Below are positions 41,795 to 51,758 of a stretch of 64,000 bases of DNA, one piece after another (position 1 is the first letter of the stretch; each line of letters opens with the position of its first letter). The translations under genes were made by a program, and so were the position numbers. The notes under the pieces are model-generated. The model was given only the letters and a program-made list of their open reading frames with translations. It had not been told where the DNA came from and made no database searches. The stretch is from the NCBI RefSeq assembly GCF_003987145.1, contig NZ_PIPL01000001.1, positions 930,001 through 994,000 of the forward strand. Reading direction: 5' to 3'. The DNA is from Aliidiomarina minuta. GTDB lineage: Bacteria > Pseudomonadota > Gammaproteobacteria > Enterobacterales > Alteromonadaceae.

Positions 41795-44227
41795 TTAATT
41801 TTCAGGATATAACGACTGCCACCACTGTGGCTCGTCTTTTAAGTGTTTATCAAAAAAAGCCATGTAAGTCTGCCACCAATGCAGGCGGGCCTCACGGTTA
41901 TTAATCGCGTGATTTTCGCCCAGGTATTCAACCAACTCTACTTCTTTATCCAGCAATTTAAGAGCGGTATACATGTTGTGACTTTCGCCCGGGGGTACAT
42001 TGGTATCCGCATCGCCATGAATCAATAACATCGGCGTATTCACACGATCAGCCCGATACACCGGACTCTGATCCCGGTACAACTCAGGGTTATTCCAGGG
42101 GAAGCTGCCTTTACTGGCTTCACCGGAATACAAAAAGCCCCACCAGCCCTGGCCCCAGTATGAAGTAATGCTACTGATACCCGCATGCGACATAGATGCG
42201 GCAAAAAGATCCGTTTTAGTGGCCAGTAACATGGTCATAAAGCCGCCATAAGAAGCGCCTAAATTACCCACCCGATCAGCATCGACAAACTCATGCTGCT
42301 CAATAAAGCGCTCAGTACCCTGCAGAATATCGTCGACAGTGTATTCACCCCAGGCATTAACATGACGTGCTGAGAACTCCTGACCAAATCCGGTGGCGCC
42401 TGTGGGTTGTAATACATACACCACATAGCCCATATCGGCCCATAGATTAAACGGGTAACGACCGGTAAACGCGCGCTGTACCGGGGTCGTACCGCCGTAG
42501 TAATACACCAGTGCCGGGTAACTCTCATTTTCATCAAAGTCATGGGGCAGATAAATACGACCGTAAATAGTATCCCCACGCTCGTTATTGAAATTCCACT
42601 CGCGCACACTGGATAAACTATTCAGGCGGTAATAATCGTCTTTACTGTCCCACCACAACGATGGCTGAGCACTGTCCAGACTCTGGGTATACAGTCGTTG
42701 TGGAGCTCTCGCAGCCGTGCCAGCAAAGGCTACCCGTGGGCTATCCTGCTGACTGACCGCAACCTGGTCAATCACATCCAGGTTATTATTCAGCTTATTG
42801 AAACGCTGATTGTCCGCCTGATAATGATAAAGCTGAGTGCCGTCGCGTTCGGTTACACGCAATAGCAGGTTATTTTCACCTGCCGAATAGATAGCGCCAA
42901 TAGCAGGATCAAAGTCTATCGCCAGTGGGCCAACGTCCTCGCCTTGACGATTCATCCAGTATAACTGGCCATCGTAATTGTTCGACAGCATGTCCTCAGG
43001 CACATTGCGGCCGGCACCTTCAGCGAACTCAGGTCCCGCCACTACATAAATACCTTCAGCACCATACAGCGCCTGATTGAAAGTACGGTATTCGCCAATC
43101 ACGCGTTCTGCGCCGTCACTGATGCGAATTTCAAGGAGCTCAACCGCAAAATGAGGCGGTTCTGCATAATCCACCTGTCGCCGACTGGCCAGCACATACT
43201 CGCCCTGCGCATCGATATCCTGCAAGCTGGTAGACACCGGATTCTGAGTTAGTTGATGCATAGCGCTATTCGCAAGGTTCAGCGTATACAATTGACTGTT
43301 GTCGCGAAAGTAACTCCAGCGGTCCTCCAGCGCCTGATAACGTTTAGTAAGGCCAGCGTCGTTGTCAGGTGTTTTGTTCCAGCTAAAAATAAGCTGTTCG
43401 TCATCTATCCAGCGCACATTGCTGATACCGGACAGTTCCGGAGTGACCGCCTCAATCTGCATGTCCGCCAGCGACAGTATGTGAACTTTATTGTCACTGA
43501 TATAGGCCAGCTGTTCGCTATTTTGCTGCCAGGCAAAACCACTGGCACTGGTATCGGTCCACTCAAAAACAGCCTGTTCAGACTCCGTATGCATCAGTTG
43601 CAGACGAAACTGCGGCGTATCTCCCGTTTCAGCGCTGAAATGCTGACGGCGCCAGATCATATAGTCACCATCCGGAGACAGGCTTAACTCAGTGGTGGTC
43701 TGGGCATCAAATAACTGTTCCGCATTCAGCCGATAATTATCCGGACGTGCGGTATGCAACACATCATGCTCCGCCTCCCCCTGCCAGGTCAGGCCTATAG
43801 AGCTCCAGTCTTCAGCATCTTCGACCAGCACCAGCAACTGATGATCACCTGTTTGTAACTGAAGCTCGTAGTCTTCGCCACTAGCGTTCACTCGTTGCCC
43901 ATTAATAAATACACTAGCCTGCTCGATATTATCCAGTTGCAATTTACCCTGGGTAAAACGGTCCACTCCCACAGGTACATGCAGCATCTGAGTGCCAGGC
44001 TCTGAGTCGGTGCTCCACTGACTCAAGACTTCACCACTAACTTCCTCTTGCAACCAGCGCTTGATTAAACTCTGCTGCAGAACCTCTGCGTGGTCACTGT
44101 CAAAAGCTTTCAGGCTACCGCTACCGGGCGCCACTTCATTTACCCAAATATCATCCGGATCTATAGCACTACTGCTAAAGCTGGCCAACGCCAGACAAAT
44201 TGCTGAGAGAGTTATCACTCGTTGCAT
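41795..44227 (-). CDS. S9-family (prolyl oligopeptidase-like) serine peptidase, exported
   Basis: 810 aa from ATG 44227 (AGGTGA upstream); the open frame goes on to 44380 but the signal peptide (AICLALASFSSSA) begins here. The N-terminal galactose-binding-like region and a beta-propeller occupy about residues 190-550. The alpha/beta-hydrolase domain follows: nucleophile GASYGGFM, Asp in HGDADTNVPPGES, His in GENHAINNREA. Such periplasmic enzymes cleave peptides after proline or take off dipeptides. The length matches the DPP-type S9 members. Confidence 0.9.
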   Translation of the reverse strand: MQRVITLSAICLALASFSSSAIDPDDIWVNEVAPGSGSLKAFDSDHAEVLQQSLIKRWLQEEVSGEVLSQWSTDSEPGTQMLHVPVGVDRFTQGKLQLDNIEQASVFINGQRVNASGEDYELQLQTGDHQLLVLVEDAEDWSSIGLTWQGEAEHDVLHTARPDNYRLNAEQLFDAQTTTELSLSPDGDYMIWRRQHFSAETGDTPQFRLQLMHTESEQAVFEWTDTSASGFAWQQNSEQLAYISDNKVHILSLADMQIEAVTPELSGISNVRWIDDEQLIFSWNKTPDNDAGLTKRYQALEDRWSYFRDNSQLYTLNLANSAMHQLTQNPVSTSLQDIDAQGEYVLASRRQVDYAEPPHFAVELLEIRISDGAERVIGEYRTFNQALYGAEGIYVVAGPEFAEGAGRNVPEDMLSNNYDGQLYWMNRQGEDVGPLAIDFDPAIGAIYSAGENNLLLRVTERDGTQLYHYQADNQRFNKLNNNLDVIDQVAVSQQDSPRVAFAGTAARAPQRLYTQSLDSAQPSLWWDSKDDYYRLNSLSSVREWNFNNERGDTIYGRIYLPHDFDENESYPALVYYYGGTTPVQRAFTGRYPFNLWADMGYVVYVLQPTGATGFGQEFSARHVNAWGEYTVDDILQGTERFIEQHEFVDADRVGNLGASYGGFMTMLLATKTDLFAASMSHAGISSITSYWGQGWWGFLYSGEASKGSFPWNNPELYRDQSPVYRADRVNTPMLLIHGDADTNVPPGESHNMYTALKLLDKEVELVEYLGENHAINNREARLHWWQTYMAFFDKHLKDEPQWWQSLYPEN

Positions 44228-44360
44228 AGTTTTTTCACCTTTATAAGACACTGAGGTATCATAACGTAAAATCAAATAAGAGTTCGACACCGGATTCCAC
44301 AAGCAGGCCTTTGTAGCTACACTGGAGGCAGTAAATCCCGATTCATAAAAGGACACACCT

Positions 44361-44984
44361 ATGCGCTCATTGCCAATCATTTTTTTCAGCAGTCTTACCC
44401 TGCTTAGCAGTGCCAGTCAGGCGAACACCCTATCGCCTCATTTTGCCACTCCCAGTTATAGCAATCTGACCCTGGACTACATGCAGGCGAAAATCGAGGA
44501 TTACGCAGATAAACCTAATGGTGTTTCCGCCAGTTTTGAGCAACAGCTTTCACCACGCTTTTTTATCAGCGGTCACTACACAGACTTATCCAGCAGTGTT
44601 ATTGGAAGCACCTCTGATCTTGAACTCGAAGACTATCAGGTTGGAATTGGCTGGTATGAGCGCTCTCAAGTCGGTCCTTATGTGGATTTGTCTTTCCTGG
44701 TCGGCCAGGAAACTCTGACTTTGCCTGACCCTTTAGATCCAGATAACTATTTTCGCGATGCAAGCGAATACTTTGGTGCAGAAATCGGTTTACGTGACAA
44801 CCATGGCCCTTTAGAAGTGCAGGTTGGCCTGGCTTATTTATTTCATTCCAGCGAACGTGACGACCAGTTCCGCTGGTCAGCCAATGCCTTTTTGAATATT
44901 AACCGATATTTAGCAGTGGGCCTGCGTTATCAGGACCATGAAGAATACCAACTACAAAGTATACAATTGCGTGTACGCTGGTAA
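44361..44984 (+). CDS. Small outer-membrane beta-barrel protein, copy A
   Basis: 207 aa. Signal peptide ends SQA. The rest alternates aromatic and polar residues in strand-like blocks (SNLTLDYMQAKIED, RFFISGHYTDL, YLAVGLRYQDHEEY) and ends with an aromatic residue (RVRW), typical of an 8-stranded barrel. It is paired with a similar gene 105 bp downstream. The function is unknown. Confidence 0.7.
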   Translation: MRSLPIIFFSSLTLLSSASQANTLSPHFATPSYSNLTLDYMQAKIEDYADKPNGVSASFEQQLSPRFFISGHYTDLSSSVIGSTSDLELEDYQVGIGWYERSQVGPYVDLSFLVGQETLTLPDPLDPDNYFRDASEYFGAEIGLRDNHGPLEVQVGLAYLFHSSERDDQFRWSANAFLNINRYLAVGLRYQDHEEYQLQSIQLRVRW

Positions 44985-45089
44985 GCTGCGCAACTAAAAG
45001 CTTATGTAAATAGCATTGAGAAAGCCTTTTTCAGTCTCTAGACTGAAGCTCGTAAGGCTTTCTCACGGCTGATATCCAAGGTGTATATA

Positions 45090-45677
45090 ATGTTTAAACA
45101 TGCAGTAACAGGTGCTTTGTTAGTGAGTGCTGGAGTGATCCTATCAGGCACAGCCCAGGCACAATCACTTAATCTGACGCAGCCGAGCTACACTCATTTT
45201 TCTGGCGGTGTTTCAGAAACCTCCAGTGGCAACCGTGGTTTCACCCTGGATGGCGAATACGAATTTGGCCATAAGTTTTTCATGACAGGCACCTACCGTC
45301 AGATACGACAACGCTTTTCAGATGGTTCCAGCTTTAATGAAAGCCTGATTGATGTCGGCGTTGGCCGTTATTTTAACGTCTATGATCGCACCACTTTAGA
45401 CGCCTCGGTCTCTCTTGGACACTACGCATTAAGCAGTAATGTCTTCAGCAGCGACGGTTCTCCTTTTTACACTCTCAACTCCGGCATCCGGCAACGTCAT
45501 GATGCCTTTGAATACCGGCTCGGTTATCGCTACATAGATATGGATGGTTATGACAGTACCCATGGTGCCGTCGCATCAGCTTACTTCTATTTCACCCCGC
45601 AAACCGCTATTGGCGTGCACTTTAATGACGTTTACTCCCGTTCCACCTGGAGTTTCGGCATGCGCTTCCTATTCTGA
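45090..45677 (+). CDS. Small outer-membrane beta-barrel protein, copy B
   Basis: 195 aa from ATG 45090 (AAGGTG upstream; GTG 45081 is less likely). Signal peptide ending AQA, then strand blocks parallel to copy A (FMTGTYRQIRQ, IDVGVGRYFNVYD, TAIGVHFNDVYSRS) and a terminal Phe (FGMRFLF), the barrel-assembly signal. Probably a tandem paralogue of copy A. A 14-bp-stem hairpin (45706-45735) lies after it. Confidence 0.72.
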   Translation: MFKHAVTGALLVSAGVILSGTAQAQSLNLTQPSYTHFSGGVSETSSGNRGFTLDGEYEFGHKFFMTGTYRQIRQRFSDGSSFNESLIDVGVGRYFNVYDRTTLDASVSLGHYALSSNVFSSDGSPFYTLNSGIRQRHDAFEYRLGYRYIDMDGYDSTHGAVASAYFYFTPQTAIGVHFNDVYSRSTWSFGMRFLF

Positions 45678-45705
45678 GCCCTCACTAACGCCATCGCGTT
45701 GAGAG

Positions 45706-45735
45706 GCTAAGGGGCACTGGTCAGTGCCCCTTAGC
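45706..45735. terminator. Strong hairpin behind barrel gene
   Basis: GCTAAGGGGCACTG, GT, CAGTGCCCCTTAGC: a 14-bp stem. There is no T run, so termination may be weak or the hairpin may stabilise the message. Confidence 0.5.
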
Positions 45736-45810
45736 TCATGTATGCTTAGCCAGTTTTAAACCATTATTCTTATAAACAAGCACCTGCGCTAGACATACTG
45801 GGGAATAACC

Positions 45811-47370
45811 ATGAGTGATAATAATACCGTCACGGAAAGCAAAGACGGCCTGCTCAATCGTATCCTGAACAAAGTAGAAGTAGTTGGTAATAAACTACCT
45901 GATCCAGCGGTAATGTTCGCTGGCCTGCTGGTCATTATCTGGGTACTGAGCTTAATCTTTTCGCAATTTAGCTTTAACGAACAACACCCGCTGACAGGCG
46001 AACAGCTTCAGGTTAACAACCTACTGGCCCCTGACGCTATAGCTGAATTTCTGGCCACCATGGTCACTACCTTTATGCACTTTGCGCCTTTAGGCGTAGT
46101 CCTGGTTGCTATGCTGGGTGTTGGCGTAGCTGAGCGCAGTGGTTTCATTAACGTCGGCATCAAACTGATGCTCAATGTAACTCCTAAAATGCTGCTGACT
46201 CCAATGCTTATATTGGTTGCTATTGTCAGCCACACCGCTGTAGACGCAGGGTACGTGCTGGTGATCCCGCTTGGCGGCATTATCTTCTATGCCGCAGGAC
46301 GCCACCCGCTAGCAGGTATTGCGGCGGCTTTCGCCGGTGTATCCGGTGGTTTCAGCGCTAATTTCGTGCCCAGTGCTATCGACCCTTTATTGCAAGGTTT
46401 TACTCAAACCGCGGCTCAAATGTATGACCCGGCTGTACAGCTGAACCCCTTGAATAACTGGGGTTTCACGGCCGCTTCCTGTCTGCTGGTAGTTGCAGTC
46501 GGCTGGTGGTTGACCGATAAAGTCATTGAACCGCGCCTTAAAAATACAGAAATCGATGGCGACGCCAGCGATATGCCTGAAATAGAAGAAGTGAACTCTC
46601 GCGATCGCAAAGCTTTTTACAGCGCATTAGCGGTCATGCTTGCTGGTGTCGCGGTGCTAGTGGCGGTGACTATTCCTGAAGGCTCGGCTCTGCGTGATCC
46701 TGATACGGCCGAACTGGCTTCTTTCAATGCGCCACTGATGCAGTCTATTGTGCCACTGATCTTTTTAATGTTCTGGGTACCCGGCATAGTGCACGGTTAT
46801 GTAGCCGGCACCTTTAAAGAAAGCCGCGACGTTATCATGGCCATGAGCAAAGCAATGGAAGGCATGGCGTATTATATGGTCATGGCGTTTTTCTGTGCAC
46901 TCTTCATTAAAGCCTTTGGTGACTCTAATCTGGGCACTCTGCTTTCGATTAAGGGCGCGAACTTCCTGCAAGCCCTGGCTATGCCTGGCAGTGTGACTCT
47001 GGTCGGCATTATTTTCCTGGTTGGCTTCATCAATATGTTTGTGGGCTCGGCCTCGGCAAAATGGGCCTTAATTGCACCTATTTTTGTACCTATGCTGATG
47101 CAACTGGGTCTGTCACCAGATTTAACCCAGGCCGCTTATCGGGTCGGTGACTCGGCCACTAATATCATAACGCCGCTCCTGCCCTACTTCCCATTAGTTG
47201 TAGTGTACTGTCAGCGTTATGTTAAGGGCACGGGCATAGGCACCTTGGTATCCCTGATGCTGCCATACTCTATTGTATTGCTTATCCTGTGGTCGGCATT
47301 CCTGCTTTTATACTGGACCATTGGGCTGCCACTGGGGCTACAGTCAAGCTATAGCTACCCAGCAGGTTAA
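45811..47370 (+). CDS. abgT: AbgT-family transporter
   Basis: 519 aa. NKLPDPAVMFAGLLVIIWVLS start, TTFMHFAPLGVVLVAMLGVGVAERSG, SGGFSANFVPSAIDPLLQGFTQ and RVGDSATNIITPLLPYFPLV are AbgT signatures. The family exports antimetabolites such as sulfonamides or imports p-aminobenzoyl-glutamate, using ion gradients. A terminator separates it from the M20 peptidase gene downstream. Confidence 0.93.
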   Translation: MSDNNTVTESKDGLLNRILNKVEVVGNKLPDPAVMFAGLLVIIWVLSLIFSQFSFNEQHPLTGEQLQVNNLLAPDAIAEFLATMVTTFMHFAPLGVVLVAMLGVGVAERSGFINVGIKLMLNVTPKMLLTPMLILVAIVSHTAVDAGYVLVIPLGGIIFYAAGRHPLAGIAAAFAGVSGGFSANFVPSAIDPLLQGFTQTAAQMYDPAVQLNPLNNWGFTAASCLLVVAVGWWLTDKVIEPRLKNTEIDGDASDMPEIEEVNSRDRKAFYSALAVMLAGVAVLVAVTIPEGSALRDPDTAELASFNAPLMQSIVPLIFLMFWVPGIVHGYVAGTFKESRDVIMAMSKAMEGMAYYMVMAFFCALFIKAFGDSNLGTLLSIKGANFLQALAMPGSVTLVGIIFLVGFINMFVGSASAKWALIAPIFVPMLMQLGLSPDLTQAAYRVGDSATNIITPLLPYFPLVVVYCQRYVKGTGIGTLVSLMLPYSIVLLILWSAFLLLYWTIGLPLGLQSSYSYPAG

Positions 47371-47401
47371 CCAACGGCATAACTTATGCACGATAGATTT
47401 G

Positions 47402-47431
47402 AAAAGAGCATGCCCTGCATGCTCTTTTTTT
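47402..47431 (+). terminator. abgT terminator
   Basis: AAAAGAGCATGC, CCT, GCATGCTCTTTT then more T. Stem of 8-12 bp 32 bp after the abgT stop. Confidence 0.85.
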
Positions 47432-47487
47432 GTATGCTGCATGGTATGCTCCTTATCAGATTCAGAATTCGTATTAAAAGGTGACCT

Positions 47488-48636
47488 ATGTCCGCATTAC
47501 CCAGCTTTCTGACCATGTATCGCGAGCTTATCGCGATACCTTCAGTTTCCTGTCTGGAGCCAGGCTGGGATACCAGCAACAAAGCCGTCATCGATAAGCT
47601 CGCAGGCTGGTTTGAATTGTTGGGTTTTAACGTGCAGATAAATGAACTTAGCGCGCAAAGAGGCAAGTTCAACATGCTCGCCTCTATTGGCCCGGGCACC
47701 GGTGGTTTACTGCTTAGTGGACATACAGATACCGTTCCCTGGGACGAAGGCCGCTGGACCCGCGACCCTTTTAGCCTGACTGAAGCCGATGGCAAGTTAT
47801 ATGGGTTAGGCAGTGCTGATATGAAAGGCTTTTTTGCTTTTATCCTGGAGTCCTTGCGCGATAAAGACTTAAGTCAACTGAAAAAACCTTTGCGTGTACT
47901 AGCCACTGCTGATGAAGAAACCAGTATGGCCGGTGCCCGGGAGCTGAAGAAATTTGCGGATTTAAAACCTGAATTTGCGGTGATCGGCGAGCCGACCAGC
48001 ATGGCGCCAGTCATTATGCACAAAGGACATACGACCGAATGCATACGCATTACCGGTAAGAGCGGCCACAGCTCGAACCCAGCCGCGGGCCTGAATGCCA
48101 TTGATGTGATGCATTCGGTCATTGGCCGCCTGATTAAAGTCAAACAGGACATGGCCGAGCGTTACAGCCAGCCGGCATTTGAAGTGCCCTATCCGACCAT
48201 GAACTTCGGTCATATTCACGGTGGCGATGCCGCCAATCGTATATGCGCCTGTTGCGAACTGCACCTGGATATGCGGCCGTTGCCTGGCATGGACCTGCCA
48301 TCGCTCTACGAAATGCTGCACGGCTCCTTAGCGCCCCTGCAACAGGATTATCCAGGCGTTATCGCCATCCATTCCATGCACGAACCTATTCCAGGGTATG
48401 CCTGCCCAGCAGACTCCGCCATTGTGAAACTGGCCGAAGAGCTCAGTGGCGAAAAAGCCATGCCCGCTAATTATTGCACCGAGGCACCTTTTGTTCAGGA
48501 TCTGGGCTGCGAAACTATAGTAATGGGACCCGGCTCTATCCGTCAGGCACACCAGCCGGATGAGTTTATTACCCTGGCCGAGATCAATCCGGCCCAACAA
48601 AAAATCAGCGCCCTTATTCAGCGTATTTGCAATTAG
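47488..48636 (+). CDS. argE: Acetylornithine deacetylase (M20 metallopeptidase)
   Basis: 382 aa. Metal ligands [47 protein letters not shown] and a C-terminal [15 protein letters not shown] match ArgE. It deacetylates N-acetylornithine in arginine synthesis. It lies close behind abgT; a related M20 enzyme (AbgA/B) works with AbgT in other bacteria, but the ArgE-type sequence argues for arginine synthesis. rnhB follows after 16 bp. Confidence 0.9.
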   Translation: MSALPSFLTMYRELIAIPSVSCLEPGWDTSNKAVIDKLAGWFELLGFNVQINELSAQRGKFNMLASIGPGTGGLLLSGHTDTVPWDEGRWTRDPFSLTEADGKLYGLGSADMKGFFAFILESLRDKDLSQLKKPLRVLATADEETSMAGARELKKFADLKPEFAVIGEPTSMAPVIMHKGHTTECIRITGKSGHSSNPAAGLNAIDVMHSVIGRLIKVKQDMAERYSQPAFEVPYPTMNFGHIHGGDAANRICACCELHLDMRPLPGMDLPSLYEMLHGSLAPLQQDYPGVIAIHSMHEPIPGYACPADSAIVKLAEELSGEKAMPANYCTEAPFVQDLGCETIVMGPGSIRQAHQPDEFITLAEINPAQQKISALIQRICN

Positions 48637-48652
48637 AAGAAAAACATCTGTC

Positions 48653-49228
48653 ATGAGCACAAACAAACTTATATGTGGTGTGGACGAGGCGGGTCGCGGG
48701 CCTCTTGCCGGTCCGGTCGTAGCCGCAGCCGTCATTCTCGACCCTGAGTATGTCATTGCGGGCGTTACCGATTCCAAAAAGCTCAATGAAAAAAAGCGAG
48801 CTTTACTAAGCACCGAAATTAAGCAACACGCCCTCTACTGGGCCATAGCGCAATGTGATGTAGAAGAAATCGATCAGCTGAATATTCTGCATGCCTCTAT
48901 GCTGGCCATGTCACGTGCTGTCGCAGCACTGCCCGTTGCCCCCGACCATGTATTAGTCGATGGCAACCGTTTACCTCAGCTATCGGTGCCTGCTACCGCC
49001 ATTATTAAAGGCGACGCCAGCGAAGCCTGCATCGGCGCAGCTTCAATTCTGGCGAAAGTAGAGCGGGACCGACAGATGCTGGAATGGCATGAACATTATC
49101 CAATGTATAACTTTGCTAAACACAAAGCTTATCCCACAGCCGCACATATAACACTTCTGCAGGAACATGGGGTTTGTCCTATCCACAGGCGCAGTTTCCG
49201 CCCCGTGCGTGAGCTACTTAATAAATAA
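48653..49228 (+). CDS. rnhB: Ribonuclease HII
   Basis: 191 aa from ATG 48653. [20 protein letters not shown] carries the DEAGRG catalytic motif, with further acids in VLVDGN and [20 protein letters not shown]. It removes ribonucleotides from DNA and RNA primers. It follows argE by 16 bp and precedes the SDR gene by 12 bp, so these three probably form one unit. Confidence 0.97.
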   Translation: MSTNKLICGVDEAGRGPLAGPVVAAAVILDPEYVIAGVTDSKKLNEKKRALLSTEIKQHALYWAIAQCDVEEIDQLNILHASMLAMSRAVAALPVAPDHVLVDGNRLPQLSVPATAIIKGDASEACIGAASILAKVERDRQMLEWHEHYPMYNFAKHKAYPTAAHITLLQEHGVCPIHRRSFRPVRELLNK

Positions 49229-49240
49229 AAAAGGCAGGTT

Positions 49241-50020
49241 ATGAGCACTATTAACGGCAAAACGATTTGGGTCACCGGCGCATCTTCTGGCATAGGGCTT
49301 GCGCTGGCGGAACAGCTAGCGGCAGCCGGTGCAAACCTGGTGCTGAGCGCACGTAATCAAGATAAACTAAAGAGCCTTGCTGACCGACTTCCCGGCACGC
49401 ATATCGTCTTTCCACTGGACCTTTCCCGGCCGGAAAAAGCCATGGCCAAAGCTGATCATTTCCTGGAAGACATTCAGGTTGATATACTGATTAACAACGC
49501 GGGCATATCACAGCGCAGCCTGGCGCTGGAAACCGACTTTGAAGTGTACCGAGACCTGATGGAGGTTAACTACTTCAGCGTCGTCGCGTTAAGCAAAATG
49601 CTCGCCCCGCATCTGATACAACAAGGCGGTGGTCATATAGTGACCGTATCCAGCGTCGCGGGCAAAGTAGGCACCAAACATCGTTCCGGTTATTCAGGAG
49701 CGAAGTTCGCAGTGATTGGTTTCATGGATTGCCTGCGGGCGGAATTAGCCGACAAAAACGTACGCTGCCTGACCGTTTGTCCCGGATTTGTACATACACA
49801 AATAGCCCACAATGCGTTAACTGGTGATGGTTCTCAGCTCGGCAAAGCGGATCCTGACAATGCTGGAGGCATTTCCGCCGAAGAATGTGCGCGCCAGATT
49901 ATTCAGGCCATTCAGCGCAATAAAGATGAAATCGTCGTCGGCAAAGGACTCAGCAAAGTAGCACCGATGTTGCAGCGCTTCTTCCCCGGGCTCCTTCGCC
50001 GCCTCATCGCCAGGCGCTAG
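49241..50020 (+). CDS. Short-chain dehydrogenase/reductase
   Basis: 259 aa. NAD(P) glycine motif TGASSGIGLALAEQL, NNAG in LINNAGISQRS, catalytic Ser in VSSVAGKVG, and Y-x-x-x-K in YSGAKFAV. No signal peptide. The substrate is unknown. Its end overlaps the stop of the convergent pgsW by 4 bp. Confidence 0.88.
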   Translation: MSTINGKTIWVTGASSGIGLALAEQLAAAGANLVLSARNQDKLKSLADRLPGTHIVFPLDLSRPEKAMAKADHFLEDIQVDILINNAGISQRSLALETDFEVYRDLMEVNYFSVVALSKMLAPHLIQQGGGHIVTVSSVAGKVGTKHRSGYSGAKFAVIGFMDCLRAELADKNVRCLTVCPGFVHTQIAHNALTGDGSQLGKADPDNAGGISAEECARQIIQAIQRNKDEIVVGKGLSKVAPMLQRFFPGLLRRLIARR

Positions 50021-51168
50021 ACCATAGGGCGTATACCTTTACTGTTTTCTTCAGGTTTACGCCAGAATCCTATAATGCCCGCTGAGCGCACCATCAACCA
50101 GGTTAAACCTACTAATACAATACCCAGTACCAAAGCCAGAAACCTTGAATACTTCGTGCCCGCATAGACACCACCATTACCTACAGGCACGGCTTCTTCA
50201 GGCGCTATAGGTAAACCATGCCGCTCAGCCATACTGCTAATTCCGATAAAATGAATAGCAGGAACACCCTCACGCAAAAAGTAACCCATCACAGTATCTA
50301 CCGCAAAAGCACGGGCAGGCGCCGTACGTGACAGACCCGACGAGAACTGACTATCAATAGATGGAGGGCCCACGATAGTGGCACCGCCACCCACATTGAC
50401 AAAAGCTTTGTAAGGACGGCCCCCTGAATGTTCACGAAACAGAGCAATACGATCCGCTACAGCTTCCTGATAACTTCCTGGCTCCAGCAAACGAATACCT
50501 GAAGCGCGAATAGTGTCACGTATAATCTCCACCCCTTCCGGAGACAGGTCAGCGCCCCGATCTTCAACACCACCGATAGATGCTGCCACAGGTCGGGAGC
50601 TTATAATACCCGCCTCACGCCAGGTGTTTTCCATATCTATCCACAACATACCGGGCACATTGGCGCCCCATTGTGACGACGAACCTGAAGCTATAATCAC
50701 AGGTTCTGCTCCCATGGCTTCAATCGCTGTATAAACCGCCAGGTTTAACGCCGGAAAAGAGCCCGATACCGCAACCGCAACCAGATCGCCCTCTTCTACT
50801 CCAGCTTCTGCTATTAGCTTAACAGCCACAGCTGCCCAATTGGGATTGATCGTCGTCTGCTTAGACTGCAACCCACCTCGGGTAGTAGTCACATCGCTGG
50901 TCGCCACACCAATCAGGCCCGAGCGCTGAGGATCCGCTTCTGGATTAATCGGCCTGACACTGCCACGAACGGGTCTAATCACTTCAATCGCATCACGCAT
51001 CTGTCGTGATGCGGCTACCATGGTTGAATAATTATCTTCAACAACAGGATCCCTTTGGGTAATATTCTCCACCGCCAACAATGCGCCAATCGACGCCACT
51101 ATCAGGAACACCAGGCCCCAGGCGGGTATCTGCGAAGAGCGCCAGTAAATTTTTGTATAACGACTCAT
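50017..51168 (-). CDS. pgsW: Poly-gamma-glutamate system protein PgsW
   Basis: 383 aa from ATG 51168 (AGGGAG upstream). One N-terminal membrane helix (LVFLIVASIGALLAV), a large extracytoplasmic domain with ALNLAVYTAIEAMGAEPVII and FVNVGGGATIVGP, and a C-terminal helix (FLALVLGIVLVGLTWLMV). The pattern and its place behind pgsB and pgsC fit PgsW, a system-associated protein found in gram-negative pgs operons with a poorly defined role. Confidence 0.78.
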   Translation of the reverse strand: MSRYTKIYWRSSQIPAWGLVFLIVASIGALLAVENITQRDPVVEDNYSTMVAASRQMRDAIEVIRPVRGSVRPINPEADPQRSGLIGVATSDVTTTRGGLQSKQTTINPNWAAVAVKLIAEAGVEEGDLVAVAVSGSFPALNLAVYTAIEAMGAEPVIIASGSSSQWGANVPGMLWIDMENTWREAGIISSRPVAASIGGVEDRGADLSPEGVEIIRDTIRASGIRLLEPGSYQEAVADRIALFREHSGGRPYKAFVNVGGGATIVGPPSIDSQFSSGLSRTAPARAFAVDTVMGYFLREGVPAIHFIGISSMAERHGLPIAPEEAVPVGNGGVYAGTKYSRFLALVLGIVLVGLTWLMVRSAGIIGFWRKPEENSKGIRPMV

Positions 51169-51182
51169 AACTATACTCTCCC

Positions 51183-51758
51183 TTACCAACCTGGCATTTG
51201 AAATACGCGTTGAGCCTCATAGGCATGTAACGCTTCAGGCATAATAATAATTAACGCCAACCGCACCAATACCGCGGTCACCGCTAATCCACAAAGGGTC
51301 TGTAAAACGCCCTGACGATCAAACCAGATAGCTATCAAGCCTGGGATAATATAACCCACAATGCTGGTTTCCATGACTGCCATTAACAACGGAGAATCCA
51401 GTTGAGCAACCTGGGCTTCAGCATCACCAGTCTCACCCATCATTTCAAGGTCTGCCCAGGCAACCATGCTGCCCAGAAATAAATCCAGCAAGCCTGCAAT
51501 AAGGTATCCTGTTAAAATCATAATAATGGTTTGCCGACGACCATAAATCACCATATAACTGGAAACCATTCTTACAATAAAAAAAGTAGCGAGTGCAGCT
51601 ACTAAAGTAACGCCTACATTGAGTGGATTCATTAACTGCAACGCCATATAACCAGGCACCACAAGACCACCAGCTGCTAAACCAAAAAACTGACTCAGTA
51701 TTAAAGTAAAAAATAAACCAATGCCAATAGAAACGGCCAGAATATTAAGCGCAATCAT
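51183..51758 (-). CDS. pgsC: Poly-gamma-glutamate synthase membrane subunit PgsC
   Basis: 191 aa, five to six membrane helices. FGLAAGGLVVPGYMALQLMNP is the PgsC/CapC N-terminal signature. An acidic insert (EMMGETGDAEAQVAQ) makes it longer than the usual 150 aa. It overlaps pgsB by 4 bp and forms the membrane part of the polymer synthase. Confidence 0.85.
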   Translation of the reverse strand: MIALNILAVSIGIGLFFTLILSQFFGLAAGGLVVPGYMALQLMNPLNVGVTLVAALATFFIVRMVSSYMVIYGRRQTIIMILTGYLIAGLLDLFLGSMVAWADLEMMGETGDAEAQVAQLDSPLLMAVMETSIVGYIIPGLIAIWFDRQGVLQTLCGLAVTAVLVRLALIIIMPEALHAYEAQRVFQMPGW